From Sphagnum magellanicum (Eukaryota > Streptophyta > Sphagnopsida > Sphagnales > Sphagnaceae), in contig CM038907.1 of the NCBI GenBank assembly GCA_021904315.1, positions 29,457,223-29,521,222 on the forward strand: a stretch of 64,000 nt of DNA. The letters run 5' to 3'. Both the position numbers and the translations under genes were made by a program. Each line of letters opens with the position of its first letter. Within the stretch, counting starts at the first letter, position 1. Positions 35,641-49,100 of this stretch are shown in pieces. The notes under the pieces were generated by a model. It did no database searches. It had not been told where the DNA came from and saw only the letters and a list, made by a program, of their open reading frames with translations.

Positions 35641-36304
35641 TTAAGCAGCTAGCCTCCAACCACCACCTCTTCTGCGGCCCCCCTGTTGAGCTGGTGCTGC
35701 TTGTTGGGCATTGTTGCAGATACTTGCAAATAGAGAATCCAATGTTTTAGGTCTCTGGTTCTGCACCTGATATTATAACAAGGTCAAGTCAGTTATGAAT
35801 ACCAATTCATAAAAAGAAAGTTCTATTTTACAACTGAGCTCAATTGATTGTTGCTTATTACCTTTTGGTGGAAATCAAATCCAATGAGGCATTCCACATT
35901 CATAGTTCAGAAAGCCATGGTCAGGAAATTTTTTTTCCTGTCAATCCTTTAAGCTGGTAGTGTTGCTCAATGACATTGTAAGGTAGAACAAGTTTGCTCA
36001 ACTGCCGAATATCAACTATATTTGAAACACTCAAATACAATCAAAATGCCATCCACATTAAATACCAGGTTGGAGTTCTGGGCTACTGATGTAGCTTGTC
36101 AGTTAGGACCAGCCATTGCCTTCCTCTTGCCAAATGTTCTTGAAGGCCTGCCTACTCCATTTCTACACAAACTACTAAGATTGGTCATGCAATTTTACCA
36201 TGAAATTGTGATTACAACAAACTTGTGACTCTCCAATGAACCAAACGCTGTGAAACCAGAGGAGTAGAAACATACCACATTGCCCATCTGGACAAGCTTT
36301 CTAC
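35641..36304 (-). CDS. C-terminal exons of an unrecognised protein (partial)
   Basis: The last exon (35766 down to 35641, 126 nt) follows an AATATCAG acceptor and reads VQNQRPKTLDSLFAS, then an Asn/Gln/Ala stretch, then QQGGRRRGGGWRLAA and TAA. Upstream, a 29-nt exon (36304 down to 36276) lies between a CATCACAG acceptor and a GTATGT donor and reads RKLVQMGNV; its phase fits the last exon exactly. The tail has an RGG-like basic segment, as in many RNA-associated proteins, and PKTLDSLF is a compact hydrophobic/acidic motif. I do not recognise the family and could not place exons further upstream (to the right). The RNA-related role is a guess from composition only. Confidence 0.55.
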
Positions 36305-38280
36305 CTGTGATGCAGGCTCAAGTATAGAATGGAAGTTACAAGAAGAAAGAAAGTCCCTCTTGTTCAAAGCTTAGAGAGATATCCAAAATGTAACAGCTGG
36401 AGATCCTCTGGTATGGAAATAAACCACCAAGGTACTCATAACTTGGTCTTGAGGAGCTTCAGAGCCTATGCATGTACAGAAAAACTTGTGTGGGGTATAT
36501 TCTATTTCCTCTATTTGTTTCTGCCTTTTTTAAGTATGAACTAAGATTTGCATTCCTCATTTGCTCCAACAACTCAAAACATAACAAGCACAAGTAGCTG
36601 GCAAGTCTCTAGTCTTGTTACTCATGTTGTACTAAACCTCATATACTTATCCTGTCAGTGTGCTGTATACTACTGAATAGCCCAATGTTTTTGCTCGGAT
36701 GATAGCTTGTCATATGCCAAAAACAATAATGGAATCAAAGTTACTCCCCCTAAACTAAACTAAACTAGGTCCAATGTACCGCATCATTGGAATTACACAA
36801 TCTACACAAATTTAAATTCAATTTTAGTACTAAATTTTTAATGATTAGTGATTTTTAACCATGTTAATTTCAAGCATGCCTTTCAACACAACTTTTTTGT
36901 CCTAAATTATAAACCATTTTTTTGAATATAAAAGTCAATAATTTTCAAACTCGGTGGAAAACTTTATGTTGTGTGTTGTAAGCTCCATGATTGGAAATTG
37001 CAAAGCTTCGTGGATTTATAGTCAAGGTAGTTTTTTCGCCTTTGCCTTGTGGTCCTTTCTTTTAAAATTTCAAAATTTTGACATTTTTTTATGATTTGGT
37101 TTTTTCATCAAGTTCATCCAATGAACATGTATTTTCATAGAAGGCGACATGTTTTTGTTGTATAAAATGTTTAAAATCAATTGTATGATTTTATGCTTTT
37201 TTTTAATTAAAAAAATTATAGTTTAAACATTTGATATAATTAGTTTACAAACTCAAAATGATATTTACATAATATCCAAATTATTTTTAAATATTTTAAT
37301 TAATTTAACAAGACATCACTGGACGTATTCACAATGAGGGTACCGTTTTTTGACCGCAGGATTCAAGGACTTTGTTTTTGCTATTTTCCAAATATAAAAC
37401 TAAATAGAACTAAGTGAGACATATTGAATAATTCAAATATGTCTCCCAAACCATTAGGCTTCATGTTGTTGCCGTGCTCTTGGTACTTTTGGAAAGCTCT
37501 TGATGAGTACGGATGCACTGACTTGGTTTGAGGCTGTTTGGAGCTATGATGTGAAAGTTATGAATTATTGAATCATTTTCTCAATGAAAACAAAACGCAA
37601 TCAAAACTGAAAACTACATTGGAATTTGTGGGTGTTCTTGGTGTTGTTGGAAAGCCCTTGATGAGTCAAATTTAATAAAGTTTATTTTACAATTTGCAAA
37701 GCTAAGATGTGGAAGAAGATTCATTTTTAGGTGGATTTTGTTGCTGAAAATTTGAACAAATTTGCAAAAATGGGGTTTGGAAGGAAAATTCTCATGAGCC
37801 CTCAATGGGTTTGTTCACACTTGGGCCAATGGCACAGGCTACACTAGTAGTAACAAGGGTGTGTCACACCGTGGCATTGGCATTTACATTTAAAAGTGTC
37901 TTAAGACAAAAGAAGAATTATGAAAACTCAAATATTTCACCATGCCAAAATATAATCTTTAAAAAAAAACCCTCTAAAAGAAACCAAAATCCTTCAAGAT
38001 ATTTGAACTCTATAACTAATCTCAAGTTTCAACACAAGCCAGAATATCATGTTTAAAAAATCCTCATATTTTAAAAAATAAACCTATTATTACCTAGTAG
38101 GGGCCTATAAAAATCCCTAAAGCTACTATACTCTATAATGAATCTAAATACAATATCCTTGCCTTGGTAGTAGGCAATGCCAATAAAAGAAGGGATGGTT
38201 GCCAAGACGTGCCGAGACTTGGACGTGGAGTAACTTCGTACATCCAGTCCAATGAAAGTCACCCAACAGAAAAAAATCAT
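36305..38280. other. No gene identified; may hold introns/5' exons of the 35.6-kb gene and the gamma-COP promoter
   Basis: Sequence to about 36600 may belong to the minus-strand gene. From 36780 it is AT-rich. The last few hundred bases must hold the promoter of the gamma-COP gene; no TATA box stands out. Confidence 0.4.
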
Positions 38281-38460
38281 CCAAGTGCAAGCGAGACACC
38301 CAATAGAGAGAGAGGGAGGGAGAGAGTGTAGTGTGTGTTTGTGCGTGAGCGAGCGAGCGAGCGAGCTTGCGCGTAATCGTGTTGAATTCTGCGCATCCTT
38401 CGATTTTCCTGCTGCCGATTCGATCCCCACTCCTCGCCAGTAGCATCGGCGCCCTCGGAA
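38281..38460 (+). promoter_or_regulatory. 5' leader of the gamma-COP gene
   Basis: A purine run (38305-38330), a GT-rich stretch, and a (GAGC)n run (about 38346-38366) precede the ATG at 38461. The higher GC than upstream and the lack of an intervening ATG near the start fit a 5' UTR. Another GA microsatellite lies in intron 1 (about 38550-38582). Confidence 0.5.
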
Positions 38461-41400
38461 ATGGCGCTCGCTCAACCCGCCGCCAAGAAGGATGACGATC
38501 GTGAGGATGATTGTAAGTACCATCCTTAAGCTTTACCGTCTTCTCTGTCTCAGAGAGAGAGAGACAGAGAGAGGGAGAGATTTGAGGGAAGATTTACAGA
38601 ATGTTAGAGTAGATAGAATTTTTCTGGGGAACCTGGTATGCTTACAACGAGTAAACGACTTTTTTGGTGGGTTTTGCAGCCGAGTATTCGCCATTTTACG
38701 GTATCGAGAAAGGAGCTGTGTTGCAGGAGGCGCGTGTGTTCAATGATCCGCAGCTGGATGCCAGGCGATGTGCCCAGGTGCGGCAGCATTTTTGTCTCTT
38801 CGTTCGTTCGTTTGCTCTACAGATCGTTTTTTGTTTGTCTTTCTTTCAGTTTCTGTGTTCAACTGCAATTTTAGGGTTGCAACCAAAATTCAAGAATTCG
38901 CTAGGAGTTGGTTTCTTGAAGAAAACTTTGAGTTGACCCTTGGGAAGTGGTCCTTGTACAGGTGATCACAAAGTTACTGTACTTGATCAACCAGGGGGAG
39001 ACTTTTACCAAGGTTTGTGTTGTTGGAGGCTTTTTGATTTAGGGTAACCGCACCTGCATCTTTGATTCTTTCATATCATCATGAGCAGAGGCCGCAGCCT
39101 TTTGTTGCTCAATTAGGGTTGACCAGTGGTTGATCAGGTTTTCTTTTTGTTCTCCCTCTCCTGGTGAGCAGATTGAAGCTACAGAGGTTTTCTTTGCTGT
39201 CACCAAGCTGTTTCAGTCCAAGGACATTGGCTTGCGGCGTATGGTATATTTGGTGATCAAGGAAATCTCTCCATCTAGTGATGAGGTACTTTTCACTCAC
39301 CTACTGCAGAGCTTAGTTACACACCAGGACAGTGGCTGGATTATGCGGGGAAATTGACATTTAAATTGTTTGTGGCAGGTGATCATAGTTACAAGCTCAC
39401 TGATGAAAGATATGAACAGCAAGACAGATTTGTACCGAGCGAATGCCATCAGAGTGCTCTGTAGGATCACAGAGGGCGGGCTGTTGGGACAGATTGAGCG
39501 ATACCTGAAGCAGGCTGTTGTGGACAAAAACCCTGTTGTATCTAGTGCTGCCCTAGTTAGTGGCATTCATCTTCTGCAGGTGAGCTTTGGCAGATATATT
39601 AAGTATACAGTTGCCAATCACTGTGTCCCTTATGTGTCATATCAATTGTAACATTTGTACTCATTTATGATGCTCTTCTGCTTATGTGATTGTAGAGCAA
39701 TGCAGATATTGTGAAGCGATGGACCAATGAGGTCCAAGAGGCACTCCAGTCAAAGGCACCTCTGGTCCAGTTTCATGCCTTGGCTCTCCTGCATCAGGTT
39801 CACCCACAGCTTCCTTATATTGCTTGCAAATGTGTTTTATATTGAACCAAGCTTCTGGATTGCACCACTGTGATTCTTTTTCTATTATCCAATCCATCAG
39901 TTTTGTGTCAACGGTTGTCCTTGAATGCAAGCAAGCAGGTTCTAATCATGGTTGGCAAGTTGATCTAAAACTCCATGTGATCATTGGGACCTGAAGATCT
40001 GCATGGTTCCTAGAATCCCTGTGCAGGCTTCACTGGACCTCTATAGCGCAGAATGTCTCATGGTCTGTATTATTGCAGTAGTTTGGATAGGGCTGGAGGT
40101 GAGCATGTAGTTGGTCATTGTTGAACACTGTAAGTGATGGCATTGCAAGGAATAGGTCAGAAAATCTGGTAACCTATGTGGGATTTCCAACCTACACCAA
40201 TGTTTGTGGATCAGGAGTTGTGTATAGGTCTCTGATCTTTGCTGGATGATTGATTCTCTTCTGCTCATGCTTGAAACATGCATGTCAGATTCGGCAAAAT
40301 GACCGTTTGGCTGTAAGCAAGTTGGTCAGCAGTCTGACTCGGGGAACTGTGCGCTCACCACTGGCGCAATGTCTTCTCATCCGCTACACGAGCCAGGTAA
40401 TGCATTGAAACTTGATCCTATTGGTTTTTGTTCATGTTTCTTAAGTTTTATCACTGGAGGTAACTGACATGAGTCTGGTATTGCTGATTGAAGGTCATTG
40501 CAGAGTCACCCCCAAACTTGCAGACTGGGGACAGGCCATACTATGACTACTTGGAGGGCTGTTTGCGGCATAAGACAGAAATGGTTATCTTTGAGGCTGC
40601 ACGAGCTGTGACTCAGTTGAAAGATGTTACCAGCCGGGAACTCACACCTGCCATCACTGTCCTGCAGCTCTTCTTGAGCTCTTCCAAACCTGTGTTGCGA
40701 TTTGCTGCTGTCCGAACCCTAAACAAGGTGAGTTTTGGTGTCTTGCCTGCTGGCAATTCTACAGTCACTTGTTATCAGTACTGCCATTGCCCAAACTTGA
40801 TTGTGGGATGCTCAAGGGTGATGCATGGTTGGCATTCAGGTTGCAATGACACATCCACTGGCAGTAACAAATTGCAACATAGACATGGAAAGCCTCATTG
40901 CAGACCAGAACCGCAGCATTGCCACACTCGCTATCACCACACTTTTGAAGACAGGCAATGAGTCAAGTGTGGACCGACTGATGAAGCAGATCACAAATTT
41001 CATGTCTGACATTGCAGATGAATTTAAAATTGTTGTGGTGGAAGCCATTCGATCACTCTGCCTGAAGTTTCCACAAAAGTACCGCACCTTGTAAGTATGT
41101 GTCTTCAGTTGGTTTGCTTTGGTCAGGGATCTTATGGGTGCTCCCTTATTTGTCACACACTGAATGACTATCTTTTGAAATAGATCAAGGAATGAATGTG
41201 CTCAATTTGCAGGATGAGTTTCCTGAGCAATATCTTGAGAGAGGAAGGGGGATTTGAGTACAAGAAGGCAATTGTGGACTCAATTCTTATCCTCATTAAT
41301 GAGATTCCTGAGGCCAAAGAAGGTGGCCTTGCACATCTTTGTGAGTTCATTGAGGACTGTGAATTCACATACCTTTCTACACAGGTCAGCAGCATGCCAC

Positions 41401-44400
41401 CTTGTTTGGCATTGTATTTAGTGGTGATTCAAAAGAAATTAGGTTGGACTTGTTTTCTCTGGCAAAAGGTCTCTTTGTTTGTATCTATTTTGCTGATTTT
41501 TTTCTTATCTGGCAGATTCTGCATCTGCTGGGAAGTGAGGGGCCAAAGACTGCAGATCCTAGCAAGTATATCCGCTATATCTACAACCGTGTCATTTTGG
41601 AAAATGCCACTGTACGGGCCAGTGCAGTCAGTGCTTTGGCCAAGTTTGGAGTTGTTGTGGAGACTCTGAGGGTAAATTCTCACCTTCTACCACTTTACAC
41701 AGTTTCAGGCAGTCTTGAATTTTTTGCCCCTTAAAATGATTCCCTGTAACCTGCATTTCATGGAAAGGATACCAGAGACTGAATTGTTTGTTGTTTGTGC
41801 CAGCCAAGGATACTCATATTGCTGCGAAGGTGTCTTTATGATAATGATGATGAGGTGCCTGCTTTCTGTAGCCTAATAATTTGCCCTGCCTAAATAGATG
41901 ACAGTTGATCTGGGAGAAAATTTAATAGTCTTGGGTGTAAGCTATGAGGAGAATAAGTTACTCAGATGTGCTAGTCTTGCTTTGAAGGTGAGGTTAAGAA
42001 GCAGAACTCAGCTTGTTTAGTGAGTTAAATTGTTTCTTTGTAAGAAACACAAAGTATGCAATTTGCCATATCATGAAGCATTCTGTGTATATGTTGTCTA
42101 AGCTTGCAATGGCTTCTGTCTTTTAGGTGCGAGATAGAGCTACTCTCTACTTGAATCTCCTTGGGGATGGTCAGGAGACTGTCAAGGAAGAGGCACAAGG
42201 TTTCATTTTTGGGGACTTGGGTGTGCCACTGGCAAATCTGGAGGCCAGCCTGCAAGACTATGTAAGCGCACATACCCTGCAACCTAATTTATTTTTGCAT
42301 AAGGACTGTATGTCCAGTGCTAGCTCTTCTGACTCGAAGAAGGTTTGCAGGAAGCAAGTGAGAGGCCATTTGACATAGCGGCTGTTCCAAAAGATGTTAA
42401 GCCACAAGCCACAGTGGAGAAAAAGTCTGCCACTAGTAAGAAGGTTGGCAAGGATGTAAGTCAAAACACGACAGCCAATGGTGGATTGTCTTCGGGACCA
42501 GACTCCTATGAGAAACTCCTTAACTCCATCCCAGAATTTGCTGGCTTTGGAAAACTTTTCAAGGTTATTTTCCCCACTAAATCCTCTATATCTTGTCATC
42601 ATATTTACTGGATCTTTTTACAGTGGTGACCCTTACATCCTTGGATACTGAAACATCTAATCCTGCGGATGGGTGATAAGTGTGTTGTCAGTTGGTTGCG
42701 GCAGAGGTTGTAGGTGACAATACTGATTTGGTTTGCACTTGTGCAGTCATCACCACCTGTTGAGCTTACAGAACCAGAAACAGAGTACTCAGTGAATGTT
42801 GTGAAACACATCTACCCTGGCTACATTGTTTTCCAGTTTAACTGCACCAACACAATTGCTGAGCAGCTCCTGGAAAATGTGAGCTCTTGGACCTCAATTC
42901 TGCTCATGTCGCTCATTGTGACAATTAGTTGGACAACATATACCTTATAGCTTCTGGTTACATCAGAATTTCTGATTTGTATTTTATAGTGGAGAGTAAT
43001 GTGATTTAGTCAGCCTTATTTGTGTGCAGGTATCAGTGGTCATGGAAGCAACTGATGGTGATGATTTTAGGTTTGTTGCTATAAAGCCCATAGTGTCGAT
43101 GCCATATGGAGCTCCGGGACAGGCTTTTGTAACTTTTGAGAAACCAGAAGGAGCTTGCTCTCTGGGGAAATTCTCAAACACTCTGACATTCTATGTTAAG
43201 GAGGTCAGGTTTCCCTTAACTTGAACCTACATGTAGATTGATCTTTGTCTTGACTCTCTAGGAACTTGGAAGTAAACCTGCTCTGCTGGTCTGCAATTTA
43301 GAATCACAAAGTCTTTGGAATGCCAGGTTTTGAATATCTGGGCTGGTGAGCTCTTTTGTTATTTCATCAAACATTCAGTTTGTGCATAGACTAGATCAGC
43401 TCCAACAGGAAGGAAAGTGTTGCTGTAGTTTTGTGCCTTTTTAGAGCGTTTTTGGCATGAGACAGAGTATGTCGAAAAGTGCAAGTTTGGGTCATCTCAA
43501 TATGTTCCTAATATCTTGTGTCACTGTATTGCACATGATAGGTGGATCCAAGCACAGGGGAAGCTGATGAAGAAGGGTATGAGGATGAGTATCAGCTGGA
43601 AGACTTAGAGGTACGGTTTTTTTGGCGTTGGTGCTAAGCCATGATGTGTGCATGAAGGAATGACACTTGTTGATGATGCAAAGTAGATTCTTTACAATGC
43701 AAAGATGCTCACCTGACTTTCACTCTGTGTTGGTATGAGGTCCAGGTTACAGCAGCAGATTACATACTGAAGACAGGAGTGTCAAACTTTAGGAACACTT
43801 GGGACACTTTGGACCCTGAGTTGGAATGTAGTGATGAGTATGGCCTTGGAGCAAGGGAGAGTTTGCAGGAAGCTATCCAGGCTGTCAGCACTATTCTTGG
43901 AATGCAACCTTGTGAGGTGAGGAATGTTACCCAAAATTTTCCTTTCTTGGGGGCTGTGATGGTGAATGTCAGGAGAGAGGATATGGCTATGTTCTTTTTG
44001 TTCATCAAAGCCTCTTTCTAATGACAGTGGCACTTGTCATTGTTTCTCTAGTTCAGATGCTTCTGGTTACAAACACCACTGCACTACAATTACATTAGCC
44101 TTTTAGCCAGTATATCCATTTGTTTGTCACAAAATTGGCACTTTCGTTCATACCGCTGTGTGTTTTTCGTGTTTTGTTTTGTTTCTCCCCTTGACTGGTT
44201 CTTTCTGTGGCTTCCTGAAGAAGTGTTAACCTTGCTGTTTTCTTCTTCATCGTAAGAATGGAGATTTCTCTATTCTTATGAAAGATATGTTTGTCACAAA
44301 ATTGGGTGTGTTTAATTATTTTGCACACCTAAAAGAAAGAAGGGCTGAGAAGTGTCCAACACTAATTTGTGAGGTGATTATCTTGTGATATATTCACACA

Positions 44401-44667
44401 ATTGACAACAATAGATGATCAGTGCATCTCCAGGTAATCCCAGTTGCTTATCACTTGTGCTTGAGTTTGCAGGGGACAGATGTGGTACCAAGTAATGCAC
44501 GATCACACACCTGCTTGCTGGCAGGCCAATTTTTGGGTGGGGTGCAAGTATTGGTACGCCTCTCTGTGGGCATTGATGCTCAGAAGCAGGTTGCCATGAA
44601 GCTTGTAGTGCGATCAGAAGATCAAGTTGTGAGTAGTGTAATTCATGAGATAATTGCAAATGCTTGA
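38461..44667 (+). CDS. COPG: Coatomer subunit gamma (gamma-COP), 19 exons, complete
   Basis: Gamma-COP is a large subunit of the COPI coat that drives Golgi-to-ER and intra-Golgi vesicle budding. Exons: 38461-38512, 38680-38777, 38962-39012, 39172-39285, 39379-39579, 39696-39797, 40289-40396, 40494-40727, 40840-41090, 41213-41384, 41516-41671, 41804-41854, 42127-42261, 42351-42563, 42747-42878, 43030-43203, 43542-43610, 43746-43916 and 44473-44667. All junctions are GT..AG and in phase, giving 892 residues, close to the usual 885-890 of plants. The adaptin-like trunk (residues about 20-575) contains family phrases such as [59 protein letters not shown] and [18 protein letters not shown]. After a Lys/Ser-rich linker (about 576-645) comes the appendage domain with [46 protein letters not shown] and [13 protein letters not shown]. 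The start is fixed by [17 protein letters not shown], which matches plant gamma-COP N-termini. No internal stops: an intact housekeeping gene. Confidence 0.97.
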
Positions 44668-45329
44668 CCAGAATGAGGTCTGGAGATAATGCCCTTCACT
44701 GGCCATTACAGTTAGTGGTTCTTCAATGATCATTTTTCACAGGTGCTTCACTAAATCAGACTGTGGAGGTTACTATGCTTTCACTACCATGCTGCTTCAG
44801 TGCATTGGCAACACCACAACTTGTTTAAGACTTCCTGTGGCTACACAGTTTGTGGCATATCTTGTGGTAGCACTCAGGATGTCCAAAGATTCTTTAGAGT
44901 ATTTCATTCACTAAACTCTGGATTTGAATGTCCATTACTATTCACTGTTCTATTCTGGTCCACTATATCTGTTACAGTTTTTGGGAAGGAAGGAGGTGGA
45001 CATAACAGTTTGAAGTCCAATGAAGAAGCCCAATGTCCCTTTTGGGAAGCCAAAGTAGACAGAGACAGAGACTTCAGAGCTTTAGATGTTCGGGAAGAGT
45101 AAAAGGGAGCAGCATACACTAGGCAGAGAGGATGGGACAAAGACATATGATACAATACAAGAATGTTAGCTTCACTGCAAGCTCAATGGATTGTTGTCTG
45201 GAGACTTGCAGAAGAAACTTTCTTTGGGAATGAAGTTGCTTGAATTGGTTGTAACCTTTGGTTCTCATGACAGCTGATTTCTGCACAGCAAGAAGACCAG
45301 TTTACTTTGCTTAATGTGCACTAACTATG
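44668..45329. other. 3' UTR and downstream flank of gamma-COP
   Basis: No further coding exon is visible. The open frame at about 44800-45102 lacks family character and follows the gamma-COP stop. Confidence 0.5.
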
Positions 45330-45690
45330 TGATCATCCAGGTTACTGCTACTTGAAAGGCATAAGGTATCTCCTTGGTTTGTGAAGGGATAATTACTAGA
45401 TTTACTACCTACATGAGTGCCCAGGTTACAGCTACGTGCATAGTATGTGTAATGCAGCTCCTCTTTTTGAGAAGGCATTTCTATTCGGTTACTACCTAAG
45501 TGGTCATCCTGCTTACTGCTACTTGAATGGTGTCTCCTCTTTTTGAGAAGGCATTATTATTGGGTTACTACCTATGTGGTCATCCAGGTTATTGTGACTC
45601 AAAAGTAGGCAGAAGTTGTCTTCTCTTTTCAAGAAGGCATTATTATTGGAATTACTACCTATGATCATTGTTATTGCTATGTGGAAGTAG
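45330..45690. repeat. Irregular minisatellite, four to five units of about 75-90 bp
   Basis: TTACTACCTA(T/A/C)(G/A)TG(G/A)TCATCCAGGTTA(C/T)TG-type phrases recur near 45403, 45489, 45565 and 45650, joined by CTTTTTGAGAAGGCATTATTATTG-like sequence. It lies just downstream of gamma-COP. Confidence 0.8.
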
Positions 45691-47785
45691 GTGTAATTTC
45701 TAGTGTATTTAGAGGAACTTCCCACACCCAAGAACCTAGAAGGCATCATCAACAGCTTATGGTGATCTTACAATATCTTACAAAAACTGGATGAACTTTT
45801 AGATGCACCTACTATGAGTTTTCTTTGCAAATATTTCTTTATCTTTCTGGTTTCTTAATAATCTTTTTGATGAATTTTTGGGTTCACTCTCTTTCAAGAA
45901 TTTGTGAGAAAATCATGAAGTCATCAATGATGCAAGTTTAAAAATTATTTGCAATCATTTCTTCATTTCAATTGGATCTGTGCAAGTGTTCAGTTAGAGA
46001 TACCAATTTCAAAAATAAATATCTGTTACCCCAAACATGAAAATGAATCTATTGCATGAAATTAATTACCTGTGATGCATCTATCAACTACATGTACAAT
46101 CACTCTGCGAATCAAGTAGTTTTTAATTCCTAATTGGAGCAAGTTTTGGCCAAGAGAGCTTTGCAGCAACTTCAAGATCCCCAACATTAGTAATCTAGTG
46201 GTTCAAAAGATTGTCATTAATGATTGTCAGCATGATTACCCAAAGTTCTTAGTTAATCCTTGACTAGTGAATGGCTCACAATCTCTACTTGTATTTCTTC
46301 CATTACCTATCCCTTAATCACAATAAGGCATTCAAGAGGATCCCAAAATCAACATTTTCATTGGGATAAGATGAGCATGTGAAAGAACCACCCAAAAGAT
46401 CATAAACAATGTAAGGATGATGAGCTATCATAGCCCAAGGAGAACCACCAACTATATGTGTTCTTGTTTTTGGAATTTGTAATCTCATTGAAAGGTCCAC
46501 CAATGTCCCTTTTGAGATAGAGCTTTCCTTTGAGTTGAAGTAGATGTATCTTTAAAAATGTAAGAGTTTGCCACCATGCATTTCACCACTAATGATGTGT
46601 TTCATTTGTGTGTTCTATAAAATACTTTGCAATTGTACCTATGTTGTTGCAACATTGATCATAATGTATTTCCCATATGATTCTAATCCCTTGTGTCCAC
46701 CTAGTTCCCTAAAACCTTGACATGAACAAAGGTGCCTTCCATCCTATTGATTCCAACACCTCTCCTTATTTTGTTCATCCAAACCTTGCAAGTGTTTGTA
46801 TCTTTCATCTTGTTAATATACGAATGCAAAATATTGTGGCCAATTGGAAATTTAGTGTACCACACAACATAGGAGAACTTAATTGTAACTCATAGTAATG
46901 CAAAACAAAATTCTTAATGCACAACATATCAAGCTTTCTTCTTTAGTGAGCTTTAAATTTTCATTTTCATTTCTCATCTTCTGTATATAGAAAGCTTTTA
47001 GAAACCTATCATGCACTTGAATGCTTGTAAAATTGTGATTTGGCAATAGTCTACTTCTAGTTGAACAACCTAGTATGTCTAAATATGCCATTTACAATTA
47101 TGGATAGTGCAAAGAGGAGCAAGGTTTGAAACAATTGCTTTGCTCTAGGATTTGAATATGATAAATAATTGGTCTAAACCAGTGTTGGCCAATTATGTGG
47201 AATTTTTTTGTTATGAACATGCATAATGGCCAAACATGCATCAAACCATATCCGAAATTGAGCAATTTTTGATATCTCACCTTATACATAATTGATGGAT
47301 GGACATTGTCATAATATGCATATGCATATTTTTAATGTTCGTAATAATGTGGCATCTATATTTGGTAGGATATTCACATGGATTTCTATTGTTTTGGATA
47401 TTACTTTCTATATGTTTATTTGGAATTAAGGTTTAGGGCTTAGGGAATGACAAGGTTCTTATTGTGACAAATGTGGAGCAAGCTTTGCAATTTCACCATC
47501 GTTGTCTAGCTTCTCTTTTGGCACCTTTTTATTGTTCTTTTGTTTTGTACTCATTTTCTTCAAGTGTGTGCGATCGTCACTTGTGGATTTGGTTTTTAGC
47601 ATTCAACAACATTAATATTAGTTATTACATGACAATCCTTATTCACAACTTGCAACATCATTAGTGGAGCAAGTTTCACTTGTGCATGCTCACAATTTGC
47701 AACATCATCAATGGGGGGAACAAGCTTCATTTGTGTTTTTGGCTTTTAATTTTTAGCAAGAACATTGTGAGTCCTTTCTTTTCTT
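45691..47785. other. Intergenic DNA, no gene supported
   Basis: The minus strand at about 46300-46800 has disrupted stretches that faintly suggest an old transposase but no motif I can name. A short direct repeat (CACAATTTGCAACATCAT) occurs near 47645 and 47690. Confidence 0.4.
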
Positions 47786-49100
47786 AGTTTTGTTGCTTGA
47801 GAGGTTCGAGGTTCTAGCTTCTAGGTTATTTTTTCGACTTGATTACACGTGGAGAGGTTGTAGCTTCTTTTCTTAACTCTCTTACTTGAAAGGTTTTGGC
47901 CTATGAATTCTTTTCATTAGTTTTGTTACAAGTAAAAGGTTGTAGCTTTCTATTAACTTTGTTTCTTGAAAGGTTCTAGCTTTTGGATTTTTTTTTCAAC
48001 TCTGTTATTTAAGAGGTTTTGGCTTTTTTTCTTAGTTTTTTTTGCTTCAAAGGTTTTGGCTTTGATACTTGAGAGGTTCTAGCTTGTGGCTTCTGGGTTC
48101 TTTTCTTAGCTCTCTTACTTGAAAAATCCTAGCTTCTAGCTTTTGGTTTCTTTTGTTAACTTTTTTAATTGAGAACATTTTTTTGCTTCTAGTTTTTTTT
48201 TTCAACTCTATTAATTGAGAGTAATTTTTTGCTTCTCGATCAAAGCATGATTGGGGTACCTCCTAAAAAACACTAAGGACTCATTTTTAAGGACTCAAAT
48301 TCATCTTTTTCTTCACTTTTCTTATGACTTGTCTTAGATTTCTCTTTTTTTTCGCATGTCAAATGAATTAATTTTGTTCCAAACTCTATATATGCATCTA
48401 GAATATCTATTTTTTTCACTTATTATAGTAAGAATAGTAAAATTTATCCAACGTGAGTCATGTTCTATCAATGGCTTAAAATTCTCTGAAATTTCATTTT
48501 TTGAAAATTTTTACATTGTAATAGGGCTCTTGGTTTTTGTCACATTCATATATTTTTTGTACATTAGTACCTAAGGAGTTTGTGGTAAGAATCTTGGGCC
48601 CAAAAAAATTTGTTTAGACATTCTTTATGAGTCCTTGAACTTTTTTTCCTCAAGAAACAAAGTCCTGGATTTTTTTCCAAAACTTATAAAGAATCCTAGA
48701 ACTTGTTCAAATTTGACATGTTATGCATAAAATAATATTTTATTTATCCATGAAGAAAATCAAACTTTCATTATGAACGTGTCATTAAGTTACAACAACA
48801 TATTTTAAATGAGGGGGTCCACTAGATACAAAAAGAGATGATCATTTTTGGTATCCCAACCATACTTTGACACAAAAGGCTTCTTGTTGTAGCTCTATTA
48901 ATTAAGAACAACTTTAAGCGTCTAGCTTATTTTTTCAACTCTATTAATTGAAAACAAGTTTTGGCTTCTAGTTTTTTTTTTCAATTTTATTAATTGAAAG
49001 CAAGTTCTAACTTTTGGCTTCTTTTTCCAGCTCTATTAATTGAGAGCAAGTTTTGGCTTTTAGTTTTTTCTTTCAACTTTATTACTTTAGAGGTTTTGGC
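47786..49100. repeat. Degenerate array of CTTTTGGCTTCTAGTT / CTATTAATTGAGAG units
   Basis: Units of about 55-65 bp built from TTGAGAGGTT(C/T)(T/G)AGCTT, TTTTTTTCAACTCTATTAATTGA and GAGCAAGTTTTGGCTTCTAG occur at about 47786-48240 and again at 48890-49100. The intervening sequence (48240-48890) is AT-rich and unrelated. Non-coding. Confidence 0.8.

Noticed and set aside
38071..38523. 150-codon minus-strand open frame over the gamma-COP leader
   Set aside because: It is antisense to the 5' UTR and exon 1 of a well-supported gene, and its composition reflects GA/GAGC repeats.
46300..46800. Possible Harbinger-type transposase remnant on the minus strand
   Set aside because: A few phrases were suggestive, but no catalytic or DNA-binding motif could be lined up.
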